The position numbers and the translations under genes are program-made. Below are positions 9,683-18,848 of a stretch of DNA of 64,000 bases, piece by piece. Within the stretch, counting starts at the first letter, position 1; every line of letters begins with the position of its first letter. The notes under the pieces are model-generated. The model searched no databases. It was given only the letters and a program-made list of their open reading frames with translations, and was not told the origin of the DNA. This DNA comes from Janthinobacterium rivuli (GTDB lineage Bacteria; Pseudomonadota; Gammaproteobacteria; Burkholderiales; Burkholderiaceae_D), in NCBI RefSeq assembly GCF_009208735.1, contig NZ_WFLJ01000001.1, forward strand, positions 310,001 to 374,000. Reading direction: 5' to 3'.

Positions 9683-9729
9683 GTAGCGCAATACGCTACC
9701 TGCGGTATGCCTGCCCGCTACGAGTAGCG
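9683..9729. promoter_or_regulatory. Two inverted repeats of GTAGCG: candidate operator
   Basis: GTAGCG (9683-9688) and CGCTAC (9694-9699) form an inverted repeat with a 5-bp spacer. CGCTAC (9716-9721) and GTAGCG (9724-9729) form a second one with a 2-bp spacer. They lie between the divergent XRE regulator and the + strand operon. Just downstream are a TTGACC (9736) and a TACAAT (9756) that could form a short-spaced promoter. Binding by the XRE protein is inferred from position and symmetry only. Confidence 0.5.
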
Positions 9730-9799
9730 TTTTCATTGACCAATTGCCCACAGTCTACAATGATGGCGTTGCCACTTGGCACACTTGAAGGAGAAACAC

Positions 9800-10222
9800 A
9801 TGAAACGCCTGCTGCCCCTCTGCCTGTCCCTGTCGCTGTTGACGCTCTCCGTGGCCGCGCCCGGCCTGGTCCACGCCGCCGCCTCGGAAAACCTGTCGAA
9901 AGGCTCGCAGAACCTCAGCCAGGGTTCCGCCGTCGTCGTCGCCGGTTCCATGTCGATGCTGGTCGCTTCCGGCCAGGTGCTCGTCGCCAGCGTGGAAACG
10001 GTGGGCGAAGGCATCGTCATCGTGCTCAAGGGCGCTTCCGAGGCGGGTGGCGCGTCTATCCAGATGAGCACGCAAGCGGCCCAGGGCCTGTCGCTGGCGG
10101 CCGGCACCGTGGTCAATGTGGTGGCGCTGTCCACCGGCCACATGCTGGTGCTGTCCGGCAAGGCCATCGCCTTCATCCCGAACGAACTGGGCAAGGCCCT
10201 GCTGCACCATTCCAAAGTGTAA
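9800..10222 (+). CDS. Small exported protein, paralogue 1
   Basis: A 140-residue protein of no recognised family. A signal peptide (cleavage after VHAA, ~residue 26) is followed by a Ser/Gly/Val/Ala-rich chain of alternating hydrophobic stretches (VVVAGSMSMLVASGQVLVAS). The start is set by AAGGAG at 9788-9793; an ATG 24 bp upstream has no such site. The last ~48 residues are nearly identical to those of the next gene (QGLSLAAGTV, STGHMLVLSGKAIA, LHHSK). The pattern suggests a membrane-associated or self-assembling envelope protein, but this is inference. Confidence 0.75.
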   Translation: MKRLLPLCLSLSLLTLSVAAPGLVHAAASENLSKGSQNLSQGSAVVVAGSMSMLVASGQVLVASVETVGEGIVIVLKGASEAGGASIQMSTQAAQGLSLAAGTVVNVVALSTGHMLVLSGKAIAFIPNELGKALLHHSKV

Positions 10223-10228
10223 ACACCC

Positions 10229-10657
10229 ATGAAAAACCACCACTCCATGAAACAGTTGCTCGCCACCGCCCTGCTGTGCGCCGCCACCCTGACGGCCCAG
10301 GCCGCCAACTCCGACACCACCAACGCGTCCGACAACGCCAGCATGGCGTCGGCCATCGTGCTCGTCGGCTCCATGTCGGTGCTGGCCGCCGCCGGTGAGA
10401 TCGTCATCGACAAGGTGGAAGACGTGGCCGACGGCAGCGTCCTCGTGCTGAAAAGCGTGGCCAAGGGCGCCTCGCAGGCGGCCACGGCCTCCGTCAAGCT
10501 GAGCCAGAAAGCCACGCAAGGCCTGTCGCTGGCGGCCGGCACGGTGATCAAGGTAGTGGCCGTCTCGACGGGCCACATGCTGGTGCTGTCGGGCAAGGCC
10601 ATCGCCTATGTGCCGGATGCGGCCGGCAATGCCATCCTTCACCATTCGAAAGCGTGA
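10229..10657 (+). CDS. Small exported protein, paralogue 2
   Basis: A 142-residue protein starting 6 bp after its paralogue. It has a signal peptide (after AQA, ~residue 25), a short Asn/Asp/Ser-rich segment, and then the same hydrophobic pattern and conserved C-terminal block (QGLSLAAGTV, STGHMLVLSGKAIA) ending HHSKA. It arose from a tandem duplication with divergence in the N-terminal half. An in-frame ATG at 10247 is an alternative start. No catalytic motif is visible. Confidence 0.75.
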   Translation: MKNHHSMKQLLATALLCAATLTAQAANSDTTNASDNASMASAIVLVGSMSVLAAAGEIVIDKVEDVADGSVLVLKSVAKGASQAATASVKLSQKATQGLSLAAGTVIKVVAVSTGHMLVLSGKAIAYVPDAAGNAILHHSKA

Positions 10658-10661
10658 ACCC

Positions 10662-11447
10662 ATGAAACGCCTGACCGTGATTCTCATCAGCCTGGCCCTG
10701 GCCGGCGCCGCCCATGCGGGACGCTCGTGCGAGGAAAAGCCAACGGACGCGACCACGCTCGTCAAATCGATGGACCTGGCGCAAAAGACCTTGCAGGCGC
10801 TCGACGCCTCGGGCGCGCAGGTGGCGCTGGTGGCGCGCGCCGGACAGGACTTGTCGAAATACCATTTGCGCTATTCGCACATGGCGCTGGCCTGGCGCGA
10901 CCACCCGCAGGGCCGCTGGCTGGTGGTGCATGAACTCAATGAATGCGGCACGGCGCAATCGTCGCTGTACAACGAAGGCTTGGGCAATTTCTTCATGGAT
11001 GATGTGTTCATGTATGAAACCCTGATCCTGATCCCGGGCCAGGATACGCAGCAGCAACTGGTGCGCCTGCTGACGTCGAACACGCCCAAGCGCCTGCATG
11101 AGCCGCACTACAATATGCTGGCCTACCCGTTTTCCACCAAGTACCAGAATTCAAACCAGTGGGTGCTGGAAACCCTGGCCGCCGCCAGCAACGAGCCGGG
11201 CAAGATCGAGACGCGCGCCGAAGCGCAAGGCTGGCTGCGCAGCGCCAGCTACGCGCCGCAAACGCTCAGCATCCCCGCCGCCACGCGCCTGGGCGCGCGC
11301 ATGTTCCGCGCCAATATCGCCTTTGACGATCACCCGTTCGAGCGCCGCATGACGCGCCAGATCGACGTCGTCACCGTCGACTCCATCGTGCGCTTCATGC
11401 GCCAGCGCGAACCAAAGGTGCAGGAAATCGTCGTGCGGGGAAATTAA
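10662..11447 (+). CDS. DUF2145 exported protein
   Basis: A 261-residue protein with a signal peptide (AHA-G, ~residue 19). It carries the features I associate with DUF2145: an early Cys (GRSCEEKP), GQDLSKYHLRYSHMALAWRD, VVHELNECGT and a conserved NEGLGNFFMDD segment. The His, Cys and Asp pattern resembles a papain-like or NlpC-type amidase layout, but catalysis has not been shown and I do not assign it. It starts 4 bp after the second paralogue, so the three genes form one operon. Its stop overlaps the convergent AbrB-like gene stop. Confidence 0.8.
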   Translation: MKRLTVILISLALAGAAHAGRSCEEKPTDATTLVKSMDLAQKTLQALDASGAQVALVARAGQDLSKYHLRYSHMALAWRDHPQGRWLVVHELNECGTAQSSLYNEGLGNFFMDDVFMYETLILIPGQDTQQQLVRLLTSNTPKRLHEPHYNMLAYPFSTKYQNSNQWVLETLAAASNEPGKIETRAEAQGWLRSASYAPQTLSIPAATRLGARMFRANIAFDDHPFERRMTRQIDVVTVDSIVRFMRQREPKVQEIVVRGN

Positions 11448-12490
11448 GGGCGCTGCAGCAGGCGGAACAGCGGCCCGATCGCCAGCACCAGCACCACCAT
11501 GCGCGCCACGTGGAAGGCCGTGACGATGGGCACGCCCAGATGCAGGGCCTTGGCCGTCAGCGACATTTCCGCGATGCCGCCGGGCGACGTGGCCAGGATG
11601 GCCGTGCCGGGGTGAATCTCCAGCCAGTGCGCAAGTCCCAGTCCGAAGGCGGCCGCCAGCAACAGCATCAGTAAGCTGCACAGGGCCACGCCGGCCAGGT
11701 AGCGCGGGGCCGCATGCAGGAATGCGGGGCTGAAGCGCGTGCCCAGGGCGATGCCGATGAAGAGCTGGCCCGCGCGTATCATCCACTCGGGCAGGCGCGT
11801 CAGATGAATGCCGCAGGCCGTCAACAGCAGGGCCGCCAGCAGCGGGCCGATGACCCAGGCGTTGGGCACCTGGCCCCGTTTCAATGCGAGGGCCGCCAGC
11901 ACCGTGATGCCGACCAGCAGCGCCAGCCCGCCATAATCGACCAGCGCGGCGCCGGGCACGAAGTTTTCATGCCCCAGTGCCAGGCCGTGGCTGCCCCAGT
12001 AGCGCACGCCGAACGGAATCGTCGCCACCACCAGCATCATGCGCAGGCTGTGCGCAGCCGCCACCTTGCCCACGTCGGCGCCATGGCGCTCGCTCTGCAC
12101 GGCCATCTCCGACGCGCCGCCGACCGCCATGGCAAAGAAGGCGGTGGCATGGTCGACGCCGGAAAGGCGCCGCAGCAACATGGCGCCAGCCGCGCCCAGC
12201 GCCAGCGCGAACAGCACGGCGCCGGCGATCCACGGCGTATAGACAGTCAGGACGGTCAGCACGGGCGCCGTGAAATACAAGCCCAGGGCCGTGCCGATGG
12301 CCCACTGGCCCGCCTCGCGCACGCGCACGGGGCAAGCCAGTTCGCGCCCCGCCAGGCGCAGCGCGGCCGTGGCGAACAGGGGGCCGATCATCCAGGGCAG
12401 CGGCGTGTGCAGCCACAGGCAGATGGCGGCGCCCGCCAGCCCGGCGGCCAGCGCGGCGCCGACGGCGCGCCAGCGTGGCCACCACGGCAC
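11444..12490 (-). CDS. AbrB-family membrane protein
   Basis: A 348-residue membrane protein with about ten helices made of two AbrB repeats. Each repeat contains a glycine motif followed by Glu-Met (AVGGASEM and SPGGIAEM). This is the AbrB/AimA membrane family, unrelated to the Bacillus regulator; E. coli members are poorly characterised and sometimes misnamed ammonia monooxygenase. The start is GTG, 2 bp after the ATPase stop, so it is the last gene of the transport operon. A role as a secondary transporter or accessory permease for the same organic acid is inferred. Confidence 0.82.
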   Translation of the reverse strand: MPWWPRWRAVGAALAAGLAGAAICLWLHTPLPWMIGPLFATAALRLAGRELACPVRVREAGQWAIGTALGLYFTAPVLTVLTVYTPWIAGAVLFALALGAAGAMLLRRLSGVDHATAFFAMAVGGASEMAVQSERHGADVGKVAAAHSLRMMLVVATIPFGVRYWGSHGLALGHENFVPGAALVDYGGLALLVGITVLAALALKRGQVPNAWVIGPLLAALLLTACGIHLTRLPEWMIRAGQLFIGIALGTRFSPAFLHAAPRYLAGVALCSLLMLLLAAAFGLGLAHWLEIHPGTAILATSPGGIAEMSLTAKALHLGVPIVTAFHVARMVVLVLAIGPLFRLLQRP

Positions 12491-12492
12491 CG

Positions 12493-13566
12493 TTAAAACA
12501 CCCAGAGCTTGTCGGCCGGCATGTGCAGCCAGTACTTGCCCGCCTCGAGCTTGTGACGCGAATACGCGCGCAGGCTGATGTTATCGGCGCCGCCGCGCTC
12601 GAACAGGCATTCCCAGCGGTCGCCCAGGTACATGCAGGTCAGCAGCGGCAGCTCGATGGCGTTCTCCACCTGCGTGGCGCTGATCTTCACTTCCTCGACG
12701 CGGATCATGGTCGTCACTTCCGTGCCCACGTTGGCGCCGCGCGCCACGCCCTGCATGGATGCGCCGTCGACCAGCAGGCGCACCTGCTTGCCTTCGCGCT
12801 GCACCACCTTGCCGGGCAGGCGGTTGTTGCTGCCCATGAATTCGGCCGTAAACAAGGTGTCCGGCGTTTCATACATGCTTTGCGGCGTGCCCTGCTGCTC
12901 GATCTTGCCGTTATTGAGCAGCAAAATACGGTCGGAAATGGCCATCGCCTCGCCCTGGTCATGCGTCACCATCAGGGCCGACAGGCCCAGGCGCACGATC
13001 AGTTCGCGCAGGAAGGCGCGCGCCTCCTCGCGCAGCTTGGCGTCCAGGTTCGACAGCGGTTCGTCGAGCAGGATCACGGGCGGGTTGTACACGAGCGCGC
13101 GGGCGATCGCCACGCGCTGCTGCTGGCCGCCGGACAGCTGGTGCGGATAGCGCTCGCCCAGATGGCCCAGGCCCAGCTGCGTCAGCACTTCCTTGATGCG
13201 CGCGGCGATTTCCGTGCTGCCCATCTTGCGCAATTTGAGGCCGTAGGCGACGTTGTCGAACACCGTCTTGTGCGGCCACAGCGCGTACGACTGGAACACC
13301 AGCCCCAGATTGCGATGCTCGGCCGGCATCTCGAACTGCTGCGCGCCGTCGAAGACATTGCGCTCGCCGATCTGGATGGTGCCGGCCTTCGGGCTTTCCA
13401 GCCCGGCCACGGCGCGCAGCAAAGTGGTCTTGCCGCTGCCCGAAGGCCCCAGCAGGGCGACCACTTCGCCTTTTTGCAGGTGCATCGAGACACCCTTCAG
13501 GATCTGGTTGGCGGATGCGCCCGTGCCGTAGTCCAGGTACAGCTCATTGACGGTCAATTCATTCAT
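12493..13566 (-). CDS. ABC transporter ATP-binding protein, Fe3+/phosphonate type
   Basis: A 357-residue ATPase with Walker A (GPSGSGKTT), Q-loop, signature (LSGGQQQRVAIARAL), Walker B (VILLDEPLSNLD) and H-loop (VTHDQGEA), followed by a C-terminal TOBE-like beta domain. Length and tail place it in the FbpC/PotA/AfuC group, which powers uptake of ferric ions, polyamines, sugar phosphates or phosphonates. It sits 20 bp downstream of its fused permease. The substrate is probably an anionic compound, given the Bug protein and TctDE-like regulators in the same locus. Confidence 0.92.
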   Translation of the reverse strand: MNELTVNELYLDYGTGASANQILKGVSMHLQKGEVVALLGPSGSGKTTLLRAVAGLESPKAGTIQIGERNVFDGAQQFEMPAEHRNLGLVFQSYALWPHKTVFDNVAYGLKLRKMGSTEIAARIKEVLTQLGLGHLGERYPHQLSGGQQQRVAIARALVYNPPVILLDEPLSNLDAKLREEARAFLRELIVRLGLSALMVTHDQGEAMAISDRILLLNNGKIEQQGTPQSMYETPDTLFTAEFMGSNNRLPGKVVQREGKQVRLLVDGASMQGVARGANVGTEVTTMIRVEEVKISATQVENAIELPLLTCMYLGDRWECLFERGGADNISLRAYSRHKLEAGKYWLHMPADKLWVF

Positions 13567-13586
13567 GATGTGGTCTCAGTCTTCTA

Positions 13587-15377
13587 TTAATTATGGAGTT
13601 TCACGCCGAAACGCAAGGCGATGCCCAGGCCGATGGCCACCAGGGTGATATTGATGAAGGACAGCGCCGCCACCAGGTCGGTCGAACCGCCCGCCCACAG
13701 CGACACCAGCATGGCGCCGATCACTTCCGTGCCAGGCGAGAGCAGGTACACGCCCGTCGAATATTCGCGCTCGAAGATCAGGAACACCATCAGCCAGGCG
13801 CCCAGCAAACCGTATTTGATCAATGGCAGCGTGACGTCGCGCGTCACCTGGCCGCGGCTGGCGCCGACGGCGCGCGCCGCCTCCTCCAGCTCCGGCCCCA
13901 CCTGCAGCAGCGCGGTGGAAATGAGGCGCATGCCGTAGGCCATCCACACCACCGAATACGCGAGCCACAGGGCGAAAATCGTCGAACGCAGTTCGCGCAG
14001 CACAGGGATCACATGGCCGCTCAGCCACAGGGCCACGCCGTTGTCCATGCCTTTCAAAATGCCGTCGAGCCAGGCCGGCACGAACAGGAACACCCACAGG
14101 AAGGACAGGCCGGCCAGCAGGCCCGGCACGGCACGCGGCACCAGCACGCTGTAGTCGAGCAGGCGCGTGATGCCGTCCTGCTTGCGGTGCATGGCCAGCG
14201 CGATGAAGCTGTAGCAGCCCACGGCCAGCGCGCCGCCGACGACGCCGATCAGGATGGTGTTGACGATGCCGCGCACCAGCGAGGGCTGGTCGAAGATATC
14301 GCGGAAATGCTGCAAGGTCAGCACGTCGGCCAGGTGCACGCCCTCACCCCAGTACTGCACGAAGGAGCGCAGCACGATACCCGTCAACGGCAGGATGATG
14401 GTGAAGATCAGCCAGCCGGCCAGCAAGGCGAACGCCAGCCACTTCCAGCGGCCCAGCGGCATGGCCTTGCTGCGCGCGCCCTTGCCCTTGATCGACACAT
14501 ACTTGTTGGCCGATTTCAGCAGCCAGCGCTGTATCATCACCAGCGGCATGGTCACCATCACCAGACAGACGGCGACGGCCGCCATCAGGTGGTACGACGG
14601 CGTGCCGAGCTTGTTGGTCAGCTTGTACAGGTAGGTCGGCAGCACCAGGTGGCCTTCCGGATCACCGAGCACCAGCACCAGGCCGAACACTTCGAAGCCG
14701 AGGAAGAACACCAGCACGCCCGCATACGCCAGCGCCGGCATGATCATCGGCAGCGACACATTGAGCATCACCTGGATCGGCGAAGCGCCGGCCACGCGGG
14801 CCGCTTCTTCCACGTCCGAGCCCAGGCTTTTCAGCGCCGACGAGGCGTACAGGTAGACGTGCGGCACGTGCGTCAGGCCGGCGATGATGACGATGCTGGT
14901 GAAGGAGTATATATTCCAGGGCACGAAGCCGAGCAGTTCCTTGGCCCAGATCGAGTAGAAGCCCACGGGCCCCATCGAGACGACGTAGCCAAAGCCCATC
15001 ACCATCGGCGACACAAAGATCGGCACCAGCAGCATAGGCGCCACCCAGCCGCGGCCGGGCAAGTCGGTGCGCACCATCAGGAAGGCCAGCATGCCGCCCA
15101 GCGGCACGGCGATGACGGTCAGGCCCAAGGCCAGCATCAGGCCATTCTTGAAGGCCATGGCGAAATCGGGATCATCGAAGATGAAACGGTAGGAATCAAA
15201 GCCGAATTCGCGCACGGGCATGAAGAACGGCGCGTTCAAAAAGCTCTGGTAAAAAATCAGAAATAGCGGCAGGAAGATGGCGATCAGCGTGATCGTCACG
15301 ACCACGCCGCGCGACCAGTTCAGGCGCGACAAGGGAGAGCGCGACCGTGCAGGCAGCGGCAAGATGGCAGTTTGCAT
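13587..15377 (-). CDS. ABC permease, two fused permease domains
   Basis: About 596 residues and 12 helices. Two binding-protein-dependent permease domains lie in tandem, each with an EAA loop (EEAARVAGASPIQV and EEAARAVGASRGQV). This is the FbpB/AfuB layout, in which one polypeptide supplies the whole transmembrane channel. The start at ATG 15377 gives a short basic N-terminus before the first helix; an ATG at 15407 is also possible. It lies between the substrate-binding protein and the ATPase in one operon. Confidence 0.9.
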   Translation of the reverse strand: MQTAILPLPARSRSPLSRLNWSRGVVVTITLIAIFLPLFLIFYQSFLNAPFFMPVREFGFDSYRFIFDDPDFAMAFKNGLMLALGLTVIAVPLGGMLAFLMVRTDLPGRGWVAPMLLVPIFVSPMVMGFGYVVSMGPVGFYSIWAKELLGFVPWNIYSFTSIVIIAGLTHVPHVYLYASSALKSLGSDVEEAARVAGASPIQVMLNVSLPMIMPALAYAGVLVFFLGFEVFGLVLVLGDPEGHLVLPTYLYKLTNKLGTPSYHLMAAVAVCLVMVTMPLVMIQRWLLKSANKYVSIKGKGARSKAMPLGRWKWLAFALLAGWLIFTIILPLTGIVLRSFVQYWGEGVHLADVLTLQHFRDIFDQPSLVRGIVNTILIGVVGGALAVGCYSFIALAMHRKQDGITRLLDYSVLVPRAVPGLLAGLSFLWVFLFVPAWLDGILKGMDNGVALWLSGHVIPVLRELRSTIFALWLAYSVVWMAYGMRLISTALLQVGPELEEAARAVGASRGQVTRDVTLPLIKYGLLGAWLMVFLIFEREYSTGVYLLSPGTEVIGAMLVSLWAGGSTDLVAALSFINITLVAIGLGIALRFGVKLHN

Positions 15378-15446
15378 GATGAATCCAATGAATGAAGGGT
15401 GCGGCATCCGTCCGCGGGCACGCGCCCGCGGATGGCCAGGACGGCA

Positions 15447-16544
15447 TTATTTTTTGCCGGCTGTCTCTTTCCATTGTTTCAGGAAGGCCATGCGCTTGGC
15501 CGGTCCCAGGAATTGCAGGATGATCGGATGCACGGGAATCGGCTTGACGTTGGCCGCGCCGATTTGCTTGATCAGGTCAGCCGAGGTGGTTTCGCCCGTG
15601 ACGTCGGCGCGGATGGCGAACAGCTTGGCGCCGTTGGCGATGATGGTCTGGCCGCGGTGCGACAGGATGTAATCGAGCCACAGCTTGCCGGCGTTGACGT
15701 TCTTCGCGTTCTTGTTGATGAACTGCACGCGCGACAGGATCAGCGTGTAATCCTTCGGCAGCACCACGCCGATCGACGGGTCGGTCTTGGCGCGCACCAG
15801 GGCATACGAGCCCAGCACGTTGTAGCCGATCAGGTTTTCACCCGAGGAGATGCGCTCCATCATGGTGCCCGTCGACGACTGCACGCGCACCTTGGCCGCG
15901 CCAAAGGCGTTTTCCAGCGCCAGGAACTGCGGATATTCCTTCGCATCCTGCGCCATGAACATGAAGCCGACGCCCGACTTTTCGATGTCGTAGGTGGTGA
16001 CCTTGTCCTTGAATTTCGGCGTGGCGATCAGCTTGACGAAATCGTCGTGGTTCTTCGGCACTTCCTTAGCATCGAGCAAGCGCTTGTTGTAGACGATGGC
16101 GGCCGGCTCGAACGTGGTGCCGTAGGCCTGGTCGTCCCACATGGCCCAGCCGGGAATCTTCGCCGCTTCGACGGATTTGTACTTGAGCGCGTAGCCATCG
16201 GAGGCCAGGCGCATCTGCAAGTCCATCGCCGACGACCACATCACGTCGGCCGTGTTGCCGCCCGCCGCCACTTCGGAAATGAAGCGGTTGTACACCTCGG
16301 TGGAATTCATGTCGTTGTATTCGACCGAGATGCCCGGATACAGGGCGCTGAAATCCTTGATCAGCGGCGCGGCGGCCTTGCTGTCGGTGGCGCTGTAGAT
16401 CACCACCTTGCCTTCCTTCTTGGCGGCGTCGATGACCTTCTGGTAGTCGGCCGGATAGCCGGCTGGCACTTGCGCGAAGGCGGCGCCGGCCAGGCTGGCA
16501 AATGCGCCAGCCATGGCGATGCTGAGGATGGTCTTGGTTTGCAT
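15447..16544 (-). CDS. ABC periplasmic substrate-binding protein
   Basis: A 365-residue secreted protein with a clear signal peptide (AFA-Q, ~residue 24) and a type-2 periplasmic binding fold like FbpA/AfuA (VVIYSATDSKAAAPLIKDF near the start). It delivers ligand to the fused permease encoded downstream. A GGAG site precedes the ATG. Family members bind ferric ions, sugar phosphates, aminoethylphosphonate or other anions. The iron-binding Tyr pair is not obvious, so I do not call it a ferric protein. Confidence 0.9.
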   Translation of the reverse strand: MQTKTILSIAMAGAFASLAGAAFAQVPAGYPADYQKVIDAAKKEGKVVIYSATDSKAAAPLIKDFSALYPGISVEYNDMNSTEVYNRFISEVAAGGNTADVMWSSAMDLQMRLASDGYALKYKSVEAAKIPGWAMWDDQAYGTTFEPAAIVYNKRLLDAKEVPKNHDDFVKLIATPKFKDKVTTYDIEKSGVGFMFMAQDAKEYPQFLALENAFGAAKVRVQSSTGTMMERISSGENLIGYNVLGSYALVRAKTDPSIGVVLPKDYTLILSRVQFINKNAKNVNAGKLWLDYILSHRGQTIIANGAKLFAIRADVTGETTSADLIKQIGAANVKPIPVHPIILQFLGPAKRMAFLKQWKETAGKK

Positions 16545-16588
16545 GGGGTTGTCTCCGTCTATGAATAGGTTTTTTAATGGGATGTCGT

Positions 16589-17569
16589 TCAGCGCATCAG
16601 GCCAAGCTCATTCGCCTGCCGGGCATACTCGTCGACCGCCTTCTTGACATACGCGGTCAGCTTCGGCCCCGTCAGGGCGAATGGGTACAGGCCGGCCTGG
16701 GCGCGCCACTCGGCGAACTGCGGCGTGGCCATGACGCGATCAAAGGTGGCCACCCAGCGCTGGTAGTCCGCCTCGGGCACCTGCGGCCCCATCCACACGC
16801 CGCGGATGATGGGCCAGACCACGTCGAAGCCCTGCTCGCGCGCCGTCGGCACGCCGGCCAGCACGCCGGGCAGGCGTTTTTCCGACAGCACCGCCAGCAC
16901 GCGCGCATGGTTGGCGCTGGCGTTCAGGGTGGCCTCGGAGGTGTCGCCCGAGACCACCTGCACATAATCGGCCTGCATCGCCGTAAATACTTCGCCGCCG
17001 CCTTCGAGCGCGACAAAACGCAGCACTTTCGGATCGATGCCGGCATGGCGCGCCACCAGCGCCATCTTCAGCCAATCCTGGCTGCCGATGGTGCCGGAGA
17101 CGCCGATCAGCACCTTGTCCGGATGCTGGCGCAATGCCGCGATCAGGTCGCCCAGCGTCCTGTAGGGCGAATCGCTGCGCACGGCGATCATGCCGTAGTC
17201 GGCGCCCAGCGCCGCCACCCAGCGCACGTCGCCCGCCTTGGCATTGCCGAACTTGCCCTGCGCCAGATTGAGCAGCGAGCCGCCCGAAAAAGCCACCAGC
17301 GTGTTCGGCTCCGCGCGGCGGCGCTGCGAGCCCATCGAGTGCCAGGCCACGGCGCCGATGCCGCCGGGCAGATAGCTGATGCGCATCGCCGCTCCCGCGG
17401 CGGCCACGCCCTCCTGCGCCAGGCCTTTTTTCGCCAGCTTGCAGGTCAGGTCCATGGCGCCGCCCGGCTTGGACGGCACCACGCACTCGGCCGGCGCCGA
17501 CGCCTGCGCCGCCGCGAGAGCGGGCAACAGGCACAGCAACGACAGGAACAGGGAGCGCAGCATCGTCAT
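16589..17569 (-). CDS. Bug/TctC-family solute-binding protein
   Basis: A 326-residue exported protein with signal peptide and the Bug family N-terminus (ECVVPSKPGGAMDLTCKLA), whose two Cys (29 and 43) probably form a disulfide. The YLPGG and GVSGT segments of the ligand pocket are present. Bug proteins bind carboxylates such as citrate or other di- and tricarboxylates, either for TctAB transporters or as signal carriers to TctE-type kinases. No tctA or tctB lies in this window. It follows the porin by 3 bp, so the two are co-transcribed. Confidence 0.88.
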   Translation of the reverse strand: MTMLRSLFLSLLCLLPALAAAQASAPAECVVPSKPGGAMDLTCKLAKKGLAQEGVAAAGAAMRISYLPGGIGAVAWHSMGSQRRRAEPNTLVAFSGGSLLNLAQGKFGNAKAGDVRWVAALGADYGMIAVRSDSPYRTLGDLIAALRQHPDKVLIGVSGTIGSQDWLKMALVARHAGIDPKVLRFVALEGGGEVFTAMQADYVQVVSGDTSEATLNASANHARVLAVLSEKRLPGVLAGVPTAREQGFDVVWPIIRGVWMGPQVPEADYQRWVATFDRVMATPQFAEWRAQAGLYPFALTGPKLTAYVKKAVDEYARQANELGLMR

Positions 17570-17572
17570 GGC

Positions 17573-18634
17573 TTAGAAGCGGTGCTGGATGCCGGCGATC
17601 AGGCCGCGCTGCGTGTCGCCGAAACCGGCATCGTCACGCGACAGGCTGACCAGTTGGTTGTGCTTGGCCTTGGCGTAGGCACCGGCCACATACAGGTCGG
17701 TGCGTTTGGACAGGGCATAACGCACGCGCGCCACGTACATGATCGGATCGGCATCGAGGTTGGCCGCCACGTTTTTCACGTCCTGGTAGTAGATCACGCC
17801 CGTCAGGGTGATGACCGGCGTGGTCTTGTAGCTGACGCCGCCCCAGTACAGGGTGCCGCGCACGTCGGCCTTGCCGGAGGCAGCCGGATCGAGCTTGTAG
17901 TCGCGCGCCGCCGCCTGCACTTTCCACGGGCCGTCGTCATACATGGCGCCCAGGTGGTACACGGTGGTCTTGTCGCGCGCGCCGCCGGCGATGGCGTTGC
18001 CGTTCACCTGTTCATACGTGGCCAGCAGGCTGACAGGACCGGTCTTGTAGGTGACGGCCGTGGACAGCTTGGCGCTGTCCGAGCTGCCCGTCGTCTGCTC
18101 GCCGAAACCGTACGATGCGCCGTAGCTGAAGTCGCCCGTCTTGCCCGAGTACTTGACCATGTTGTCGAAGGCCGTCGTCATGCCGTATTTGCTCGGACCC
18201 GTCGCGTTGCCCGAAGTGGCCCACGAGTAGAACGGCGCATACGCCATCGGGTCGAACGGCAGCACGAAGTCATACACGGTGGTGAACGAGCGGCCCAGCA
18301 CGACGCGACCGAATGCGCCTTCCAGGCCCACATTGGCCTGGCGCTTGAACAGCGCGCCGTCGGCCGCGCCCGTGTCGACCAGGATGCCGCCTTCCAGATT
18401 GAAGACGGCCTTCAGGCCGCCGCCCAGGTCTTCGCTGCCCAGGATGCCCCAGCGCGAGGTGTTCATGCCGCCGGAGCTCACCTGCGTCATCGAGCTTTTG
18501 TTCGGACCGGCGTTGCTGGTGTTGCTGATGCCGGCGTCCAGGCGGCCGTACAGGGTCACGTTCGATTGTGCCTGGGCGCTGCCAGCGGCGGCCAGGACAG
18601 CCAGAGCGGCCAGCGAGTATGCGGTCTTCTTCAT
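17573..18634 (-). CDS. Outer-membrane porin, beta-proteobacterial type
   Basis: A 353-residue protein with signal peptide (AQA-Q), the trimeric porin N-terminus SNVTLYGRLDAGIS, the constriction-loop region DFVLPFDPM, alternating beta-strand sequence and a terminal Phe (QHRF) needed for BAM recognition. A GGGAG site lies before the ATG. As the first gene of the transport operon, it likely admits the same anion across the outer membrane. It is divergent from the TctD-like regulator. Confidence 0.93.
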   Translation of the reverse strand: MKKTAYSLAALAVLAAAGSAQAQSNVTLYGRLDAGISNTSNAGPNKSSMTQVSSGGMNTSRWGILGSEDLGGGLKAVFNLEGGILVDTGAADGALFKRQANVGLEGAFGRVVLGRSFTTVYDFVLPFDPMAYAPFYSWATSGNATGPSKYGMTTAFDNMVKYSGKTGDFSYGASYGFGEQTTGSSDSAKLSTAVTYKTGPVSLLATYEQVNGNAIAGGARDKTTVYHLGAMYDDGPWKVQAAARDYKLDPAASGKADVRGTLYWGGVSYKTTPVITLTGVIYYQDVKNVAANLDADPIMYVARVRYALSKRTDLYVAGAYAKAKHNQLVSLSRDDAGFGDTQRGLIAGIQHRF

Positions 18635-18672
18635 GTAGAGTATCTCCCTTAGATATAGTTATTAGTGATATG

Positions 18673-18695
18673 CCTGATCAATTTCATGAATCAGG
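18673..18695. promoter_or_regulatory. Inverted repeat in the porin/tctD intergenic region
   Basis: CCTGAT (18673-18678) and ATCAGG (18690-18695) are inverted around an 11-bp spacer, within the ~210-bp AT-rich region separating the porin operon from the two-component genes. Position and symmetry suit a response-regulator site that controls both directions. No experimental or family consensus is applied. Confidence 0.35.
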
Positions 18696-18848
18696 ATCAC
18701 ACTATATGAGCGCGATCCTTTCAATTGGCTTTCAGACTGACAGGTGTCGCCAGCCAGCCACAAAGAGCACAAACATATTCATCGCCGCCCCTGTCGGCGC
18801 GGCGCCGGCAGGCTTACACTGCACCAATTCAAACGAATGGCGGAGACC

